A DNA stretch of 64,000 bases from Paralvinella palmiformis (GCA_025642065.1 JAODUP010000702.1:185001-249000); one strand, 5' to 3'; counted from the first letter of the stretch, positions 1 through 12,860 are shown. The notes: generated by a model not told the origin, from the sequence alone. Program-made: numbers and translations.

Positions 1-48
<48 letters not shown>
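1..48. repeat. (CT)n then (TA)n microsatellite
   Basis: The window opens inside a CT run that turns into a TA run. Simple repeat, cut by the window edge. Confidence 0.95.
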
Positions 49-49
<1 letters not shown>

Positions 50-1090
50 AATGGTAAATCGATATAGATCGATAGTGTGTTTTCCTTTTCTAACATTGCC
101 TCATAAAATACAAAACACTGACTTGTTTTATACCTCCGTAATTAGTATATTACTTCGAGGTATCATGTATTAGGTGTATGAGGATTTCATAGATGAAATA
201 ACCTTTGCTGATGTAGTGATAAAAAATAACTGTCTACTTGTCCTATTGTTACCCTCAAATATTGATGTGGCCACTGCTCCCGGGATAAACGCTCTAGTGA
301 TTTAATATTCCGTCTGGTATTGTGTCCAATATCCATTATTCAAATAGCACCAAAGTTGTATTAGAACCTTCCATCTTTTTTCAATCTGGACTTTGTAATT
401 TGTAACTGCTGGAATCAGGGTAGGTCATTTTTAACGAAAGTGGTAGATAGATAGTTCTATTACTTCAAGGTTTGGATATTTAGCATATCGTTTGATTGGA
501 TTATATAGAGTAATATCTTGTGTATGCCATATACAAATTTTGATGATATCGTGCAACGTTTAAGAAAGATACAGATGTGACTTACCTAGTATATTGTAAT
601 GAGCTGGTGTTAATTAAATAAATATGATACATATTTGCTTTTATCAGCCAATATGTTTAATATATGACAGCGATTCCATGGTATATTTAAACGACACTGA
701 TAAAGAAGACTAAACCAATCACAACATCTGGTTGTGTAGATAATTCTCATACTTCAATTGAGCACAACAAGTTAACCCTAGAGTTGGAGCATGTGCTGCC
801 ACCTGACATTCGATTTGAATAATAAATAATTTATTTTCGTTTTTCTATTTTGTGATTCCTTGTCATATTGATCGCGAAGCACCTTAAAAATTGGCGGGAA
901 ATTTATCAAGTTTCACACTCACTATATATAATTATGTATTTAGCTGAATATGTGCTATTAACTATCTATCTTTGATCTATCAGTACCATACAGTCCATAT
1001 AGATAATGATGATGTGTTACAAAAGACCCATAAAGAAGTAAAAGTGTCAAATTTGGACCGCGCTGAAACATTCTAGGACCAGGTTTTGGG
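49..1090. other. Non-coding stretch, nothing recognised
   Basis: AT-rich DNA with no ORF resembling a protein and no repeat family shared with the rest of the window that I could see. Confidence 0.6.
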
Positions 1091-1145
1091 CAAATGTAGC
1101 AAAAGGACCAGAAAATGTAGCAGGGACCAAAAATGTAGCAGGTAG
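1091..1145. repeat. Short imperfect tandem repeat (about 19 bp unit)
   Basis: The unit AAATGTAGCA plus a GGACCA-like spacer appears three times in a row with small changes. It lies just before the CTAT array. Confidence 0.7.
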
Positions 1146-1189
1146 CATTTTGGACCAAAACCCCGCTCTCTCACTCACTCTCTCTTTCT

Positions 1190-1208
1190 CTATCTATCTA
1201 TTCATTTC

Positions 1209-1272
<64 letters not shown>

Positions 1273-1307
1273 CGTATGTATGTATGTATCTATCTATCTA
1301 TCTATAT

Positions 1308-1353
<46 letters not shown>
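1190..1353. repeat. (CTAT)n microsatellite with a GTAT interruption
   Basis: Tetranucleotide array of about 160 bp interrupted by a TATG block near 1271-1290. The Ser-Ile-Tyr-Leu reading frame across it is a repeat artefact. Confidence 0.97.
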
Positions 1354-2849
1354 ATAACACTCCATCTACCGGTCTTTTTGAGGTGTCAATGTGATAGAGT
1401 TGTTATAACTCTTATAGACACAGGAAGGCAAACACTATATTATACAAAAACGATCACTACCTATCACTAGACAAAAGTCTTACTGAAAGGTTTTTAAACA
1501 ATCAGCACTTTCTAAATCTTGGTCAATATTTCGGTGTTACATTACTCCGACACTATGTGAGCTTAATTTCACACCTCAATTTTTATAACAGTTAATATTT
1601 ATTTAACGCACATTTGCCACAATCTTATTTTAATCTGAACTATTAAAATAATATTATATGAATATTATATTTAAGAATGGAGGCCTGGTATAACCTATGA
1701 AAATCCTATCCTAGGTTGACTTCAAGTGGGTCATTTTGTTACATTGTTTTGTTAATAAATAACTTTGACCACGTCCTGTGTTTAGTCCTTATTTTTCAAC
1801 AGATAATTAGGGACCATATTGATACTCACGTATTCAAATATCACACCAGTAGTATATTGGTAACTCACGTATATGTTAATTTATTTATTTTAGGATTGAA
1901 TTTAGACCACTCTTCGTTTCTAGCATGGTAAATTCGTATTTACGGCTCTCTGAAAAAGGTGGACATGCATTTTAGACAGGGGGTGTCACTCCTCTCTTTC
2001 AACTGATGGAGCTTACACTCAATTTATTTAAGAATGTAACATGTAACAAGCTAGAAACCACTTCGATGGTGTAAATCAATTGTCATTGATGGGAATTAAT
2101 ATCATTTCCGCCCCGTTCAGGGCAGTATTTTTGTACATATACATTGCAGACACACATTTTTAAATTTAGCCATATAAGTATTTAATCAGAGCAGGCATCA
2201 TATTACAAAGCATATTTCACACACAAAGGTTTTTTATGTACCTTTCAGCTAATAAAATTTGTTCAAACTGTTATCAAATAACAGTACTCACAATGACAAT
2301 CATTTTTATACACTAATAGCCACTAGGCATCACTATGAATGGGAACAGGAGGGACACGCCTCCGAACGTTATATTGTGTCCCTAAGATTTATTTCAAGCA
2401 GAATAATTCATTACTTTGTCTGAAATATGATGCATTATAATATATCTAAGCCAACTAATTAAAAATGTATTACTCTGTGATACCGCTATATATATATATA
2501 TATATATTATATCAATAAAACAATCAATCAATTTAGCTGTTGTTTGGTGATATTCCCCCTTGAGATCCTTAAATACACCTACGGAATACTACAAGTACTC
2601 ATATAACATACTTTAGTATGTATAATCATGTCTATGATATCAGTTATGTAGTATTGTCTACATGTTACAAGCAATATCATACAAACATATCATTTAATGT
2701 TCATATTCCCTTCCTCAGCATCCTTTCAATTAAATGATTCGACTCTAGATCGTGTGCTTTTCGCACAGGTTTTATTGACTTTTAACTTACCCTACAGAAT
2801 TCATCGGAGTTCCAACATCACCGAAAATATATCATCTAAAAGTCATATA
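1354..2849. other. Non-coding stretch, nothing recognised
   Basis: AT-rich intergenic DNA. A short (TA)n lies at about 2488-2507. No ORF has family motifs. Confidence 0.6.
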
Positions 2850-3087
2850 TCACTCACTCACTCACTCACTCACTCACTCACTCACTCACTCACTCACTCA
2901 CTCACTCACTCACTCACTCACTCACTCACTCACTCACTCACTCACTCACTCACTCACTCACTCACTCACTCACTCACTCACTCACTCACTCACTCACTCA
3001 CTCAATCACTCACTCACTCAATCACTCAATAACTCAATCACTCAATCACTCAATCACTCAATCACTCAATCACTCACTCAATCACTC
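2850..3087. repeat. (TCAC)n array decaying into (TCAA) variants
   Basis: About 240 bp of CTCA/TCAC tetranucleotide repeats, pure at the left and increasingly mixed with CAAT units at the right. The Ser-Leu-Thr-His frame is an artefact. The same tetranucleotide recurs at 7910-7930 and 11612-11652. Confidence 0.97.
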
Positions 3088-3782
3088 GTTGTATCCTTTG
3101 TTTACTATTACCTTTATTTAAATTAAACCGAATTAATATAATTAAACACACAACAATTAAGCGATAATAACTACATTATCCTTATGGTGCCGACCAGGAA
3201 TTGCGCATTAAATTCGGAATAACAGCAATTAGTAAAATTTTGTAATAAGTACGAATATCACCGATTTATTCTAATATGCTCGTTTGGTTTCAGAGTTGAA
3301 ATATTTCTGACTTATGCAATTAATAAATCTTTTAAACTATATTAATATATCAATCATAAGCCTGTTCATCTAAATTTGAAGCTTCAATGTTCCTCAAATA
3401 GCAAACCGCTATTGGGTACTATTCTAAGACTCAAATTGTATAGGTAAATTTTATAGCGATTATAACACACTCTTAATGGTTCCAGTATAGTGGCTTGAAG
3501 ATTCTTATATTGTGTCTGTTTATGAACTGTTTTATAAAATCAATACAAGAGATACATGAGCTTGTAACTTGTTCAAGTTTGGGGTAGAGACCCCTGGCTG
3601 TCGCCTATTGGGCACAGCAATCAAGATACATGAACAATATAGTTTGTCAGTATCTGGTTTGGCAAGAAAAGTATCATAATGTACATTACAAATGAGTCAT
3701 AACGTAATAAATATAGTTTTTAAAGTTTGGTTCACAATAATTGAACTTTCACAATTTGTGTGTGTATATAAATGTGTGATGT

Positions 3783-3830
<48 letters not shown>

Positions 3831-3960
3831 ATAACCTATTAAATATATTATCATGACTTTAGTCCATTTTACATTTTTAGTTTTTTACTACGATCAGAAT
3901 ATAAAATAGTACAAGTGATGACTTAAAGATCTACTCCATAAAACTAATCAATGGGTAATT
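3088..3960. other. Non-coding stretch with a (TA)n array
   Basis: No gene seen. A (TA)n run lies at about 3787-3828, preceded by a TGTG-rich stretch. Confidence 0.6.
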
Positions 3961-4035
3961 CGATGTCCCAGTCGATAGAGCATTATGCTATAAACTTCTA
4001 GATTGTATTTGTGGGATATGATTCCATGCAAACTC
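3961..4035 (+). mobile_element. tRNA-like head of a SINE, degenerate
   Basis: A tRNA-like D-arm block (CAGTCGATAGAGCAT) is followed about 40 bases later by a T-arm-like block (GGGATATGATTCC). The spacing fits the A and B boxes of RNA polymerase III, but the cloverleaf is degenerate. I read it as a SINE head and not as a working tRNA gene. Confidence 0.45.
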
Positions 4036-4803
4036 ACCCCTCGTTATGACTAGTACCAAGACTAAAATTAAATTAATAAGCTGTTTCAGGCTACATTAAT
4101 AATATTTTATTGATATATTGCTACTGATAATTAACTTTTATCGCCAATTATGTGTTATCAATGGAATATTAAAATTACGTGCTGAGATAAACTTGTGCTT
4201 ACATCGATGGCTTACATCATGGCGATGTTCCAGTTGTTGAAGTTGCCAAAATAGTTATACTTCACAGTAAGATGTGTCTTTAAATAATACCAATAGGAAC
4301 CTCTTCATTGTGAACATGATTATTAACATATATTCCTTGACATGTCCCCGTTAAAATTATATGACGAATATATTCATATTTATATCTAATCTTCTTCAGT
4401 GGTTCCGTGGCATTTATTTTGTATCATGTATTCTGGTAATATTCTAACTGCATCACAAGAAATCAATCGTTTAAATTACATGTTTTTATAACCTATCATT
4501 GGTTAAAATAAAATCAGATTACATATGAGATCGTGATTAACATAAACGCAAATCAAAATAGGTACCATAAAATATTTGTCATATTTTGATCCACAGCCGA
4601 TGGGGTGCCAAAACTGTGTATCCCATTCTGAACAACGTAATGATTGTCACAATATATCACATTACAAAATATAAAGTAAATGATATTAAAACAAGGTTGA
4701 TAACAAAACTCTTACTTTTAGTGTAAATATTGAAAATATAAGAGATTAAATTTATTTTAAGAAAAAAAGTTATAGCTGATTTAAAATTTTAATCTTAAAC
4801 ACT
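4036..4803. other. Non-coding stretch, nothing recognised
   Basis: AT-rich DNA with no supported gene. Confidence 0.55.
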
Positions 4804-5070
4804 GTGAACTATATTTTGTATACATTAATTTTACATTTTCTTTATTGTAAAGGTGAAACTGATTTTGGAATTGATATTAATAAACCTAATTTATCAATTG
4901 ATAAAACAAATTATAGTAAAGATGATGAGATTTCTAACATCAAGCCCATATATAACTACGAAAAGTTATTTTATACGTTATTATTGTTTATCTCTATATA
5001 TCTCTTTATATTTTGGTTTGGGTTTATGACCGGCTCTCGATGTAATGGCACCGGAATATTTCTCGGATAG
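4804..5070 (+). CDS. Hypothetical small membrane protein (88 codons)
   Basis: I do not recognise this ORF. As read, it starts with a short hydrophobic stretch resembling a signal peptide (residues 2-15). A polar Asp/Asn/Lys-rich middle follows, then a hydrophobic segment at about residues 55-75 (LFYTLLLFISIYLFIFWFGF), and it ends in a Gly-rich tail. The first codon may not be an ATG. The composition follows the AT-rich background, so chance is a real possibility. It could also be a terminal exon or a mobile-element remnant. A strong hairpin follows about 20 bases after the stop. Confidence 0.2.
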   Translation: MNYILYTLILHFLYCKGETDFGIDINKPNLSIDKTNYSKDDEISNIKPIYNYEKLFYTLLLFISIYLFIFWFGFMTGSRCNGTGIFLG

Positions 5071-5088
5071 TTCAGCTATTAGATAAGT

Positions 5089-5109
5089 TACACCAGTGAA
5101 ACTGGTGTA
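5089..5109. other. Perfect 9-bp inverted repeat (hairpin)
   Basis: TACACCAGT and its exact complement ACTGGTGTA are separated by a GAA loop. The hairpin sits about 20 bases after the stop of the small ORF at 4804-5070 and is followed by a T-rich stretch. It does not match the replication-dependent histone stem-loop consensus. Confidence 0.6.
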
Positions 5110-6459
5110 TTTTGCATATTATGTAATATAGATTTAATGTATATTAATATAAATTGATTATATTTAGTTATTTTGTATTTTTTGTATTTTCTTTTTAACT
5201 GCCCATTTGGGCCCCTATATTATCGGCCGCTCCAGTGTTTCCCATAAAAACTCGGTTTTTGCTTGTGTATGTTTGTTTTTTTATATTTTTTTAAATGTTT
5301 CACTTATTTTATTTCTATAATTATAATGAATTATACTGGATATCAGTTGCTTGCATTACGACCCTTTGGTGGTAATACCATTTGTTTAGCAATTCGCCCA
5401 CGTAGTGGAAAACATCCAAAGCAGATTGGGTCTAATGCCATTTGATCACTGTGCCAATAACACCATATAATTAACTGTCAGTCGATCTGTAATAAATCTC
5501 TTAAGTATTCTGTAGTTAGCTGAAATTGCCAATTCTATAGAGGTAGTGTTTACCTTACAGCAAATTACAACGATGCCCATTACATTCGAGTAACCAGAAC
5601 TATACTAACTATATACTAACTATCAACTTTATAGCTGTCATGGTTTAAGACATCCGACAGTTTATTCTCTTAATACCACACCATGTCATTCCCATTATTT
5701 TTTTGAGGTATCCAACTATTCATACAAATCTAATTATGATCAGTAAGTATTTTTGTTAACATACAATAATTATAAACCGTCTAAGAGATGTACGCTCTAA
5801 GAATCTCGGAATGCTCTAATCCTGATTTTTTACCTATTCTTCGGATGTCCAAAAACATAAATCATCACCATCATCTCATGTCCAAAAAAATGTGTTGGTG
5901 AGTACATGCACTTGCTTGTGCGTGAATTATAGATAATATTTATATTATTAACTTGGCCCCATTCATTATTATAGGTTATCTCAAATTTATCTAAAAGGTT
6001 TGACAAAACTATTACTCATCAATATTTGAGATGGTCCCGGATATGCATATGCTGTGCCATAAAGTTGTTTATGAACTTTCAATGGGTGGGCTTTCATTGG
6101 GTATTCGTGTTACGTGATATATTTAGTAATAGATGGATTACAGTTATGAAACAAAAGATATGCTCTTCTCGAAGATTAAATTAAGACGATATTCTATGCG
6201 ATGTTTCGAGATATAATCAGATCTTGTATTACTTCGGGCGATCTAATCGACAATGTAGCTAGCGCTCACTAATTCCGGTTTTGGTTATTTTTGGTTTGTT
6301 CGTCACAGCTTATTTTTCTTCACTTGGTTTTCATTAGATAATCTAGTGACACATCGTGTAATTGGGAAGGATAAGGATTACGGGAAAACCTGTACCAGTC
6401 ACCTAACGTCTGTTTACGATTGTAATTAATAGCCAGTCATTAATAATGCTAACAATAAT
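5110..6459. other. Non-coding stretch, nothing recognised
   Basis: No supported gene. A short GCCCA/TGGGC palindrome lies near 5203-5214. Confidence 0.55.
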
Positions 6460-6780
6460 ATGTGATATTTATATAGCGCCCTATTCAGCTAGAGGCTGCT
6501 CTAATGCGCTTTACAATATTATTTACAATATTATTATCCCGGACACAGACCTGTTTCCACCCAGCACATATCTCAACTGCTAAGGGAGCATACAACGCAT
6601 GCTGCCATTATAGGCGCAGAGTCACCCAAACACATAGCCATAGCCTCCTTTCAGGTACTTATTTTGTATGGATGAGTGAACCAGTCCCCACATGACAACA
6701 TTGCAGCTCACGGAGCTTCGAACCAGCGGTCGTTCGGCTAAGAGTCCTACGCCCGAACTAACTGCGTTATCACGGCTCAC
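6460..6780 (-). mobile_element. tRNA-derived SINE
   Basis: Read on the minus strand, the 5' end (about 6780 to 6715) is tRNA-like. A D-arm block (CGCAGTTAGTTCGGGCG) is followed by a T-arm block (GGTTCGAAGCTCC) at normal tRNA spacing. The tRNA-unrelated body continues to a tail containing GCGCTATATAAATA near 6465-6485. Length is about 320 bp and it is more GC-rich than its surroundings. The family is inferred from structure only. Confidence 0.6.
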
Positions 6781-7059
6781 TAGATTGGAGAATGGTCTTG
6801 TTTATTTAAGCCAAACAAAACTATTGTCCCAGCGTCTAATGTAGGGCATGGAAAAAGAAAAGTGGACCAACTGGTTAAAGGCCGAACAAAATTATGATCG
6901 TGTGGCAACTTGGCGACGGCGGTAGTGTAGACGACACACCTTTGTCGTGTGTTCAACTGAAACTGTTATGTTGGTTTGCACGCCGGGAGATCATAAAAGA
7001 GATAACGTTCACCTCCATCAAACAACTACATGGCGACGCCGAACATATCGGACTTCTGT

Positions 7060-7650
7060 CCGTTTGGTTGAAATGGGTAGGATTTGTTTAGCTATTGGAG
7101 CCTAGAATGGAGCTGAGATCAGCATCTGTGATATGGAAATGTTTTTATGTATAGGCTACCTTTGAGCCATAACTAATTACTGCTGAATGTAAGCTATCGT
7201 GTCAAATTATCTATCTAGTATATATATTAACCTAATATTGAACCACATGCACGTGTTATTAACTACGAGCTGTGGTGTCAAATGGTCCTTTTTATTTGCT
7301 TCCGCTTTTTGTTCGAAGTCCATATCAACCGCTTTCCAGTGGGCGTGGCATATTGGCCATGAACGAAAAGTGGATTATCTGGGCTCCACAGGCTGATGAA
7401 TAGCCCAGATATATATAGGTCTACGTATATGTAGACATTTACGTTCTTGTATGATTATATTCAACTATGAATTGATTCAATTATGTGTAGATTAATTGAG
7501 GTATATGTTTTAAAGGATACATAGATCCTGATATTCTGAGCCAGTGCTATTATATATCTGTACCCAAATCACACCAGCACACATGCACACACACACGCGC
7601 ACACACACATACGCACAGACAGACAGACACACATACGTACACACACATAT
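7060..7650 (+). repeat. Dispersed repeat family 'BRE', copy 1
   Basis: Shares ordered blocks with 27225-27935, 52395-53175, 53605-54050 and 63920-63985. The blocks are GGTAGGATTT, CTGAGRTCAGCATCTG, CACGCACGTGTT-like, GCTGATGAATAGCCCAGA, CTGAGCCAGTGC, and a terminal CA-rich run. No ORF of note, so a non-autonomous element is likely. Here the 5' block is joined to unrelated sequence at about 6830-7060. Confidence 0.75.
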
Positions 7651-8159
7651 ATTGAGTATTTCAATTCGATCTTGTTACGAAGATGATTTATTATCACCTA
7701 GAAAAATATAAGTTATCTGATTATATCTTAAGGCACATAACATCATCTTATGTTAGTCTTAGAAAGTCTACCGTTTTATATTTATCTTATTGTATTTATT
7801 TGGTTTATATTAAAACATTTTCATCTCGGCCATAAGACTATTTTACCAAGAAGTAATCTCCTAACCACATGTTCCACGTGTTACCGAAGCTGAGGCTAAA
7901 GAAAACACCCACTCACTCACTCACTTACTCAGACTGTGATTGAAGAAATACAGGATAATGGAACAAGCTATTGGACAACATTTGGGAATACAAAAAAAAA
8001 CCCTGTTTATTTGAGGTTAGCTTCGGATACATTTTGTGTGTAATCAAATATATTAAAACGACTCTTAGGACACAATAGTTGGTGACGTCGTCTTTAACTG
8101 TGACTTTTTGTTATTATTATTTAAGTTAGCATTTTCTCTTACTACTACACCAGCGTGCA
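7651..8159. other. Non-coding stretch
   Basis: No gene seen. A short (ACTC)n run lies at 7910-7930. Confidence 0.55.
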
Positions 8160-8830
8160 GGGTTCGGTTTATGATAGTCGTAAATTTGTTTATGACATGA
8201 CAGTGTCATAAACCAGTCTTAAGCGTGTCATAAATACGTTGATAATGTCATATACCGTAGTAAGCTCTCGTCAACTTTCGTAAACCTTTATTCACTATAT
8301 TTGGTGATTTTAATTGATTTAGACTTTCTATTTTGGTTAGAACCAGTTGTGGATTATCATTATATCAGAATTAGTATATTTAAATATTACAAACATGAAT
8401 GTAAAATAATATTGTATGTCTCTTCCCACATGGAGAATCATTAAGTGAAGCCACAGTCACTGCATGCATGGACCAGCCCATCATCCAATTAATGAATGAT
8501 TATATTAAATTAGTACTGCCTCCTAAGCTCTAGAAAGAAATGGCAGAACAATTAGGTGAATTGATTTTGGCTACAAACAATACCAGTATATGCTTACCAT
8601 AGTATAATAATCAGGCCATAACTTATTGTATAATATTTTGCTTTTAATATTACATCATTATATTAATAACATACTAATAATTTAAGTCATTCTAAAAAGT
8701 ACTTTTCAAGTATGTCACAAATATGTTGGCTATACCAATATTTATATGAAGGAAAAAACGCTTTTAATTGTTTATGACGCTATCATGTCATAAACTGTCA
8801 TAAACCTGTTTATGACATGACGTCAACTAC
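8160..8830. repeat. Palindrome-flanked unit with GTTTATGAC/GTCATAAAC arms
   Basis: The left end has a 10-bp inverted repeat, GTTTATGACA (8188-8197) against TGTCATAAAC (8204-8213), with further GTCATAA copies near 8228-8260. The right end has GTTTATGAC (8770-8778) against GTCATAAAC (8787-8795), then TGTCATAAAC (8796-8805) two bases from GTTTATGACA (8808-8817). The same 9-10 bp word in both orientations at both ends suggests terminal or subterminal repeats of a mobile element. Confidence 0.55.
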
Positions 8831-9945
8831 CTGTATAATTTGAATTTGACGGTATTTGGGTTCGGATACCTAGAGGTCAGCTATTGGCTGCCCTAACCTC
8901 TCAAGTCCACCCACTCAGAATACTGATCCTGAAGTGCAGTATATATCGGGATCAAGTATGCTATGCTACAGTTAATACTGACATATTTGGGGAATTAGAT
9001 ATGTTCTCAAATAATGGCGTAGCAGGAATGTTATCAGACATTTTGCGGAATAAATGGCAGACAATGGAATTAACAATACAACAACGGGATAGTTAGCCGA
9101 CGAAGGGTTATTTTTAGACAGAGTTGTTTTGAAAGTACTAACAATACATCACAACCCATTACTTGAGGCTAAACAGCTGGCACAGAAGCCTTTGTTGGAT
9201 AAACTTTTAAATCACAGTTGTTAGTGGTGTAATCCCGGAAACTGTGGCTGAAAATACTAGAACGGACTAGATCGATATTAGATCAGTGGCACCAAGTAAT
9301 ATCCGGATATTGCTACGTAATCGGTTTTTAACTATCATAAACACGGGTATATACGTGGGCAACTATATAAAACACGCTGGACAGCATATTTGAACAGATA
9401 ATCGGCGTGAGAAAGGTGATCCTAAAAGAAGAAAAGGCCTTGCTTATCTAAATAACACGCTTATGTCCTGTACAGGAACTATCAGTAAACATATTCTGAA
9501 ACGTGATTTAAATCCATTGATATATTTAGCATACACGATAAAAACCCACATGTAGTTGATACAGTTGACATAATTGAATTACTTCCATTTATGTGTTGTG
9601 TGGCTTACTATAATATTTAAAATAGGGCCAAAAAGCCAAAAATTGAAATGGTAAACCAAATGAAGTTAGTTCTTATCAATGTAAGAATAATTTAAAATAT
9701 GTTATCAGATCAATACATTAATATGTAAAAACTATGTAACTTGTTTGCCGGCCAACATAATTTAGTTGCATTACTCAGAAGGTTGGGCTTTCCAATATTC
9801 TGGCCTAAAGTAGTAGGTCTTACTCAAAAATGTATATTTCTTGGCAGTGAAATCAAACTGATAGACATCAATATCAGTTTGCCAAATAGCAAAATATTTC
9901 AATTATTGCAGGAATTACAGTCATTCAGATTTCAAAAATGATCAT
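8450..9945 (+). mobile_element. DIRS-like retroelement remnant
   Basis: The clearest part is 9741-9941, whose translation contains LGFPIFWPKVVGLTQKCIFL followed by GSEI and a LPNSKIFQLLQELQSF segment. This arrangement is typical of the C-terminal part of DIRS/Ngaro-type reverse transcriptase. Weaker protein-like pieces in several frames lie upstream: 8455-8600 (QPIIQLMNDYIKLVLPPKL, then a stop) and 8884-9096. All are broken by stops and shifts, so it cannot function. The left boundary is uncertain and overlaps the palindromic unit. Confidence 0.5.
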
Positions 9946-10126
9946 CATGCAAAACATTTAACACTATTAGTTTCATTCTTTGCTTAGTGATCAAATATTG
10001 ATGCTAGGCAGTTGATCCTGCTTGCTAACCAAGTGGCCACATAGGAGGTCAATCAGCTGATATATGTTGTATGGTACTGTATGCATTGTTTTCTGTGGAA
10101 GAAGGGGGAGGGGGGATGATGCCCAG

Positions 10127-11600
10127 CTAATGTTCCAGGCTATCTCCATGTCTCTGTAATCTTATTATATTCTTGGGACTATTTGCATAATATCTATCAC
10201 AGATCAGGTACATATCACTGCGTCTCAGGTGATACGCTAAACTTGAAGTAAAGCAGTTCAGGTAGTCTACTACACAACCACTTGCTAGGCAGTCCGTAGG
10301 AGTGCACACCCGTAGGAGTGCACACCCATCAATGATCACAGCATCTGGTGGTCTTGTTATTCTACGTGACACATCTACCTGGAGTTTCTTCTTCAGAGAA
10401 GACTTTCTTGGCTGTTTATTCCATATTTCTGGAATGCAAATAGAGGTAGCCTTCTTGCCAATTGCAATGGCCATTTAGCTATGTGTATCGTATCCACTTG
10501 TCTTGTCTGACGTAAAACAAGAGTATCTCGATTGAATTGAAGAGTATTTGCAAATGTTAGGGGAAGTTTATTAGTTATATAATCAAATATGATGTACGTA
10601 CAAGTCATTCAATTTTAAAATTCGAGAGGCTTTAAAGAGAGGATCCATGTGTCCATTATAATTAGCGTTATTAATGATACCCAATGCCCGTTTCTGAAGG
10701 ACGATAGAGCAGTGTAAAGCTGTTTTAATAGCATTTACCCACGCAAGTATGCCATAGGTATAGTGGGAGTGTACTAATGCAAAATACAATGTTCGCAAGT
10801 TCCGTTAAATTCCAATGTATATGATTATGTCTGATGACAATAAAGTTATGTTTCTTTGCATTTAATGCCAGTTTAAAACCATTTAAAAAGATTGTTAATC
10901 GGCATGTTTTGCATTAGAGAATAATTGATGTACATCATAGTGTGACATAGATAGTGAGGTATCATCAGCAAACGATACAATATTTCCATTACATGAATTG
11001 TATATGTCATTTACATAGATCAAGTATAATAATAGTCCAAGAATAGAGCCTTGGGGTACTCCAAATCCAACAGGTAAAAGTGAAGAATGTGCTTTTTCTA
11101 ATTCAACAAATTGAGATCTAAATTATTGATAAGCCACCGCAATTACCCCGATAATAATTGAATTTGTATAAGATAATATCATGGTTGATAACATCAAAGG
11201 CCTTGGATAGGTCACAAAATAGGGCTAATGTAAATTCAGGATTCAATTGTTTGGTAACCTCTGCAAAATGGTTAAGCAGGTATATTATTGGATGGATAGT
11301 AAGTGTTTAGATTGAAATCCATATTGATGTTTAAAAAGAATATTGTTGGAATTCAAAAATAAGATTAACTTATTAAACACAAAATTTTCATTCAATTTAG
11401 AGAAAGCTGTAAGAAGACGCACTGGTCTATAATTGTTCAAGAGACTTGGATCTGGTGATTTATAAATTGGAATAACCTTAGCTATTTTCATTTCATTGGG
11501 TGCTATGCCAGTGTCACATGATGGATGATATTTTATTACAGTTAATACTTCAAAGCTAGCGTGCAATCCCTGACCTGTGCAATATTACTACATTCCATAA
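10127..11600 (-). mobile_element. CR1/L2/Jockey-type non-LTR retrotransposon, 5'-truncated and decayed
   Basis: Read on the minus strand, ordered reverse transcriptase blocks appear. First is KIAKVIPIYKSPDPSLLNNYRPV with LLTAFSKL (11285-11566). Next come LSKAFDVINHDI (near 11200) and a PQGSILG-like block (near 11040). The catalytic FADDT block is near 10960, then a thumb/C-terminal block with HSHYTYGILAW and LQKRALGIINNANY (10583-10798), and a tail to about 10127. Frames are broken at several points. The two catalytic aspartates of FADDT are kept, but the reading frame is not. Its 5' end abuts a (TCAC)n run at 11612. Confidence 0.8.
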
Positions 11601-11611
11601 TATATTTAATT

Positions 11612-11652
11612 CGTCACTCACTCACTCACTCACTCACTCACTCACTCACTCA
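11612..11652. repeat. (TCAC)n microsatellite
   Basis: About ten tetranucleotide units between two oppositely oriented retrotransposon copies. Confidence 0.9.
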
Positions 11653-11822
11653 ATCGAAATTGGGTTTGGCTAGAAAGTTAATTCGTTGAGTATGTCATAT
11701 TATAAATAGTTATTAAGATTTAAATGTATGTATTATCTTCATATTACAAATGAAAGTTCAACTGGTTAATTATTTACAAAACCGAGAACAAGCTACAAAC
11801 TATGAAGAGATGACAAATTATA

Positions 11823-12860
11823 TTATGATATCAATTGATCAAATAACCCAGCATTACCTGTTATTCTGAACCTGTCTGCTGCATTTGATACAGTTGACAA
11901 TAGTGTACGTTTCTCTAGGTTAAAAAGATGCTCGGATATCAGGTAAAGTACTTGAATGGTTTCGATCATATTTGGAACAAAGCTCCCAGAGAGTGTCTGT
12001 TCATGGGATTTTATCTGATGTTCAGTTTTTGTTATCTGTGGTACCACAGGGTCCAGTTCTTAGTCCTCTGGTTTTCACAATGTATACCCGTCCTCTTGGG
12101 ACCATTGTGCAGCGATATGGCGTTAAACATCACATTTATGCTGATGAGACACAGGTGTATATATAACTGGATCCTGACAATGAATTAAATTCCTTGAAGA
12201 ATTTAGAACACTGAAAGTCGGCTATTGGTTACTCAAAATCGTCTAAGATTAAATGATAATAATTGTTTTGAATATTTGGCATCACCACATTTTGTTAAAT
12301 ACATAAAAACACCAGCATCTTCGATTATCACAAATGGTCGGTAAAACATCTAGGACCAATGCTTTAACATGTATGAACATGTCTCACCCGTATGCCGAGC
12401 TACCTACTACCATCTTAAGAACATTCACTGTTTAAAAACATTCTTGACACAAGAAACACTTGTACCTGAAGTCCGTGCCTTTGTTACATCTTGTATGTAC
12501 TACTGTAACTGTCTGTAATATGGCATATCTGATTATAACATCAATCGACTTCATCGAATTCAGAATAGTGACAAATACTTGAAAATACTATCATATCACA
12601 CCGTTTTTCAAAAAAGACATTAGTTTCCTGTTAGACAGCATATCTATTCAAGATTTTATTAATAACATATACATATATTAATGACATGCCCCCTGAATAC
12701 TTATTTGAACTGTTGTCCATGAAAAAGTCACCCTGAGGTGTGCGCCAGTATATTGGTACTGACTGCTGAATAAATGCTGAAATGGCTAGATTTGAATTTA
12801 TAATCTACCAATTACGGAAATAGTTTTAATAGATTGGACAAAAAATGATTTATTTAGATA
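11823..12860 (+). mobile_element. CR1/L2-type non-LTR retrotransposon, decayed copy
   Basis: Reverse transcriptase blocks appear in broken frames. They are LSAAFDTVDN (about 11870-11900), LEQSSQRVSVHGILSDVQFL (about 11965-12030), VVPQGPVLSPLVFTMYTRPL (12036-12100), and YADETQVY near 12138. In that last block the second catalytic Asp of YADD is replaced by Glu. Downstream pieces (TYYHLKNIHCLKTFLTQE, LHRIQNS) match the copy at 41230-42557. That makes this the same family at another stage of decay. Confidence 0.8.

Noticed and set aside
2850..3087. Regularly spaced repeats resembling a CRISPR-like array
   Set aside because: It is a continuous TCAC tetranucleotide array without unique spacers, in an animal genome.
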